From Fasciolopsis buskii (lineage: Eukaryota; Platyhelminthes; Trematoda; Plagiorchiida; Fasciolidae): a stretch of DNA of 64,000 bases. Below the pieces are notes generated by a model. It was not told the DNA's origin. It worked only from the letters and a program-made list of their open reading frames with translations, and ran no database searches. Position numbers and translations under genes: made by a program. This document shows, one piece after another, positions 63,101-64,000 of this stretch; position 1 is the first letter of the stretch; each line of letters begins with the position of its first letter. The stretch covers positions 352,759 through 416,758 of the forward strand of contig LUCM01001936.1 in the NCBI GenBank assembly GCA_008360955.1. The letters run 5' to 3'.

Positions 63101-63940
63101 TTGCTCCTAAAGCTAACAAGTGGTTTAAATTCTTTTGCTTCGTGAAAGAAATCATTTTCAACGTAAACTGGGTTTCCAAAAGATCGTGGATTTTTTCACA
63201 TGGATTCTGCTAAAAATTTAGAGTGGTTTTTTATGGTCCTGATTTTCGTTGATTTGAGGTGAATACAAGTGGTATAGGCTGTAGCTAGTCCGCATTTACT
63301 CGAGGGCATGGCGAAATATTCACTATCATTTGTAACTTATTTCTATTCCGAATTTGATACTTGTTAGTCTCTACTTTGCTTTTCTAATGGAAAGTCAACA
63401 CAACACTGTGAGTAGCTAATATAACCGCAAACATTCGAATATTTTTACGTTAGTTGACTATGTTGTTACTAATATCACTTAGTTTTACACGTATGGACCG
63501 CATAGATGAAGCCGTTAACTGAGTCCGTGACCTGCTAGAGATAATCAGGATAGCCCAAAGACTGATCCAGTTTAGCGCAAAATTTCTCTTATTTACCCAT
63601 GCATCTAACTTACATTCATTGTTTTTCATATCTTTCACTTCTGCGGTGAAATGGACGATTCAAACACCTACATACAGGAATGCGTCAATTTTTACGCGAT
63701 ATTGCTCTTATGATCAACGAACGTCCGAACTGGTATTGGCGTCTATGTTGGATGTTCATCACACCGTTTATAAGCCTTGCATTGCTACTCTTTCTCTTTA
63801 TTGCCGGAGAAGAGTTCACATTGGAAAGATACCGCTATCCACGCTGGGCTTTGGCCTTGGGTAACCTGATCGCCTGTGCTCCAGTTGTTCTCATTCCAAT
63901 CTGGTTTTTATACAAATATTGTCGAGAAGGTGGCTTTCTG
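30013..63940 (+). CDS. SLC6 family Na+/Cl--dependent transporter, glycine-transporter-like; ten exons, C-terminal end outside window
   Basis: Plasma-membrane symporter that should couple uptake of an amino acid or related amine to Na+ and Cl- entry. Exons: 30013-30190, 34408-34539, 35730-35891, 39041-39098, 40680-40812, 52863-53101, 55442-55566, 60302-60506, 61967-62118 and 63678-63940. The joined frame is 549 codons with no stop, and all junction phases agree. Visible hallmarks are the TM1 motif [10 protein letters not shown] (residues 43-52), the NGGG/AF junction, paired EL2 cysteines C144 and C153, QIFFS in TM6, and NCASS in TM7. The chloride-site residues known from SERT map to Y66, Q274, S278, N310 and S314. 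Gly43 replaces the monoamine Asp. Ser280 matches GlyT2, Gly378 matches glycine transporters, and Asn283 is unusual. SLC6 proteins are usually 600-700 residues; here the tail after TM12 lies beyond the window. Family membership is near certain; substrate is inference. Confidence 0.95.
30191..34407 (+). other. SLC6 intron 1 (4.2 kb)
   Basis: GTGAGT...TCTAG intron. It holds a TATA-like box at 31278 followed by a 31-codon ORF at 31357 (listed separately). No other gene or recognisable repeat was seen. Confidence 0.9.
31278..31452 (+). other. TATA-like box with a 31-codon small ORF in intron 1
   Basis: TATATAAA at 31278-31285 is followed 79 bases later by AAAATGG, a favourable start context. It opens a 31-codon lysine-rich ORF (31357-31452, stop TGA). 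Spacing fits a core promoter and short leader, but such pairs occur by chance in AT-rich DNA and no homology was recognised. It may be a promoter of an alternative transcript, a remnant of an inserted element, or nothing. Confidence 0.15.
34408..34539 (+). CDS. SLC6 exon 2: TM2 and intracellular loop 1
   Basis: Encodes residues 60-104 and completes the NGGGAF junction. It contains Y66 (chloride site), TM2 and the FGQFAS motif (84-89), followed by GPISVW, which resembles glycine transporters. Acceptor TCTAG, donor GTAAGC, phase 1 on both sides. Confidence 0.95.
34540..35729 (+). other. SLC6 intron 2 (1.2 kb)
   Basis: GTAAGC...TTTTAG intron. Nothing recognisable inside; ORFs overlapping its start are antisense or frame-shadows of exon 2. 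Confidence 0.9.
35730..35891 (+). CDS. SLC6 exon 3: TM3 and start of extracellular loop 2
   Basis: Encodes residues 104-158. TM3 carries the Tyr119-Tyr120 pair; Tyr120 aligns with the substrate-site tyrosine of SERT. The residue after the pair is Gln121 where most family members have Asn. EL2 starts with LPW and two cysteines, C144 and C153, which are expected to form the conserved disulfide. Acceptor TTTTAG, donor GTGAGT, phase 1 out. Confidence 0.95.
35892..39040 (+). other. SLC6 intron 3 (3.1 kb) with SINE copy 2
   Basis: GTGAGT...TTTCAG intron. It contains a short CATATA tract near 36004-36020 and the second SINE copy at 36848-36993. Otherwise nothing recognised. Confidence 0.9.
36848..36993 (-). 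mobile_element. tRNA-derived SINE, copy 2, B box deleted
   Basis: Aligns with copy 1 from ACTTCCTTTATTATTGAAA to GGCCACCGCC. It lacks an 18-base stretch that contains the whole B box, and has scattered substitutions. It lies in intron 3 of the SLC6 gene in the antisense direction. Without the B box it should be transcriptionally dead. Confidence 0.7.
39041..39098 (+). CDS. SLC6 exon 4: 58-base exon coding the glycosylated part of EL2
   Basis: A very short exon giving residues 158-177. The split codon with exon 3 makes Asn158. Three N-glycosylation sequons lie within 12 residues: N158-S-T, N161-V-T and N167-A-T. EL2 glycosylation is usual in this family. Acceptor TTTCAG, donor GTGAGT. It enters in phase 1 and leaves in phase 2, so skipping it would shift the frame. 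It was found by joining phases, being too short to stand out as an ORF. Confidence 0.9.
39099..40679 (+). other. SLC6 intron 4 (1.6 kb)
   Basis: GTGAGT...TTGCAG intron. No repeat or gene recognised. Confidence 0.9.
40680..40812 (+). CDS. SLC6 exon 5: end of EL2 and TM4
   Basis: Encodes residues 177-221. It begins with one base that completes a Tyr codon, then the LSSGIDELG segment that matches the family pattern before TM4. TM4 runs from about W195 to G215, and the exon ends with Gly-Lys in phase 0. Acceptor TTGCAG, donor GTAAGT. Confidence 0.95.
40813..52862 (+). other. SLC6 intron 5 (12 kb)
   Basis: GTAAGT...GACAG intron, the longest of the gene. It contains the foldback at 44989-45434, a related 29-base scrap near 48413, and the longest ORF of the window (antisense, 43292-43777, 161 codons), which matches no family I recognise. 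Mirror-strand ORFs at 50084-50630 also lack recognisable content. Confidence 0.9.
44989..45434. repeat. Imperfect foldback, ~190-bp arms
   Basis: Arm 1 (44989-45176, + strand) matches the reverse complement of arm 2 (45246-45434) with about 69 bases between them. By eye the central 95 bases agree at roughly 84%. Both arms keep an open frame reading [16 protein letters not shown] and GKSRSSLV, so the unit may once have been coding. It lies inside SLC6 intron 5. An inverted duplication of an unknown repeat is the simplest explanation. Confidence 0.65.
52863..53101 (+). CDS. SLC6 exon 6: TM5 and TM6
   Basis: Encodes residues 222-301. It opens at [10 protein letters not shown], which fits the family's VVYFTA-x-FPY start of TM5, and so fixes the acceptor at 52861-52862. 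The extracellular loop holds [10 protein letters not shown]6 holds Q274 and S278 (ion sites), then Ser280, Cys281, Cys282 and Asn283 in the unwound substrate-binding stretch, followed by NKFKNNC. Donor GTGAGC, phase 2. Confidence 0.95.
53102..55441 (+). other. SLC6 intron 6 (2.3 kb) with a TG/CG-rich tract
   Basis: GTGAGC...ATCAG intron. A GT/GC alternating tract lies at about 53726-53765. No gene recognised. Confidence 0.9.
53726..53765. repeat. GT/GC purine-pyrimidine alternating tract
   Basis: About 40 bases of mostly alternating GT and GC, a composition able to adopt Z-DNA. It is in SLC6 intron 6, about 0.6 kb after exon 6. Confidence 0.85.
55442..55566 (+). CDS. SLC6 exon 7: TM7 and start of EL4
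   Basis: Encodes residues 301-343. The first base completes Arg301, and Asp302 follows as in the family's RD pair. TM7 carries N310 and S314 (chloride and sodium coordination), then YAGFVIF and LGFMA. A further sequon, N333-T-T, lies in EL4. Acceptor ATCAG; the donor is a weak GTAGAC, phase 1, supported by the perfect join to GPGLAF in exon 8. Confidence 0.94.
55567..60301 (+). other. SLC6 intron 7 (4.7 kb)
   Basis: GTAGAC...CCTAG intron. It holds the inverted-repeat element at 56183-56493. ORFs on the minus strand at 57303-57994 are fragmentary and unrecognised. The rest is featureless. Confidence 0.88.
56183..56493. mobile_element. MITE-like element, 311 bp with 38-bp terminal inverted repeats
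   Basis: Left end 56183-56220 and right end 56456-56493 are reverse complements with 3 mismatches in 38. Both begin GGATGGCAAGTCCA and contain the near-palindrome ATCACATGGTGAT. No clear target-site duplication was found. A 97-codon ORF runs from inside the left repeat to inside the right repeat but resembles no transposase. It is in SLC6 intron 7. Confidence 0.65.
60302..60506 (+). CDS. SLC6 exon 8: EL4 and TM8
   Basis: Encodes residues 343-411. It starts with [13 protein letters not shown], among the most conserved EL4 motifs. TM8 contains LGFGSQF (375-381): Gly378 sits where monoamine and GABA carriers have Asp, as in glycine transporters. The exon ends in the intracellular loop before TM9. 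Acceptor CCTAG; donor GTTAGT, phase 2. Confidence 0.95.
60507..61966 (+). other. SLC6 intron 8 (1.5 kb)
   Basis: GTTAGT...TACAG intron with nothing recognised inside. Confidence 0.9.
61967..62118 (+). CDS. SLC6 exon 9: TM9 and TM10
   Basis: Encodes residues 411-462. TM9 has FLLGLPM followed by a Gly-rich GGGYY stretch and the YLVDNY loop. TM10 carries the conserved Glu453 and ends YVYG. Acceptor GTACAG, donor GTGAGT, phase 1 in and out as the codon splits require. Confidence 0.95.
62119..63677 (+). other. SLC6 intron 9 (1.6 kb)
   Basis: GTGAGT...TACAG intron with nothing recognised inside. Confidence 0.9.
63678..63940 (+). CDS. SLC6 exon 10: TM11 and TM12
   Basis: Encodes residues 462-549. 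It starts with [11 protein letters not shown] and [10 protein letters not shown], the expected loop before TM11. TM11 begins at FITPF; TM12 is the hydrophobic stretch before YKYCREGGF. The donor is GTAAGT in phase 0, so at least one more exon, coding the cytoplasmic tail and stop, lies beyond the window. Confidence 0.95.
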
Positions 63941-63976
63941 GTAAGTGTGGTCAAACTGGTTCGGTGATCAACTGAT

Positions 63977-64000
63977 TATATATATATATATATATATATA
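63977..64000. repeat. (TA)n microsatellite at the right edge, in SLC6 intron 10
   Basis: Alternating TA to the end of the window, starting 37 bases after the exon 10 donor. Confidence 0.9.

Noticed and set aside
1..64000. CRISPR arrays, operons, ribosome binding sites, rRNA or bacterial genes
   Set aside because: The interrupted SLC6 gene and overall architecture are animal. No regularly spaced repeats or dense bacterial-type ORFs are present.

Overview
The window looks like nuclear DNA of an animal with long introns. Base composition is AT-rich, there is almost no long open reading frame, GT-AG introns run from about 1 to 12 kb, and short mobile-element remnants are scattered throughout. 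A digenean flatworm (fluke) with a large genome would fit, but that is an inference from architecture. No decisive species marker was seen.

The one securely identified gene is on the + strand. It is a neurotransmitter:sodium symporter (SLC6 family) spread over ten exons from 30013 to 63940, which run off the right edge. Every splice junction agrees in phase (1,647 coding bases = 549 codons with no stop), and the exons together give all 12 expected membrane segments. The chloride-site residues are kept, and a Gly sits where monoamine carriers have Asp. Several positions resemble glycine transporters: Ser280 in TM6 and Gly378 in TM8. However, the large TM6 residue of the substrate pocket (Trp in glycine, Phe in serotonin, Leu in GABA carriers) is Asn283. 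The substrate therefore cannot be assumed. The C-terminal tail lies outside the window.

The left 30 kb has no gene recognisable by homology. It holds three phase-compatible chains of exon-like pieces on the + strand: 2941-6301, 9701-14354 (with a 26-base microexon) and 20543-22366 (with a poly(A) signal). They could be lineage-specific genes or chance, and are given low confidence.

Mobile or structured DNA: a perfect 100-bp inverted repeat at 9068-9275, inside an insertion flanked by a 14-bp direct repeat and carrying a hammerhead-like fold; two copies of a tRNA-derived SINE (23443-23604 and 36848-36993, the second lacking its B box); a foldback with roughly 190-bp arms in intron 5 (44989-45434); a 311-bp element with 38-bp terminal inverted repeats in intron 7 (56183-56493); and a possible decayed gag-like segment near 17.2-17.9 kb. 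The rest is introns or intergenic DNA with simple repeats.
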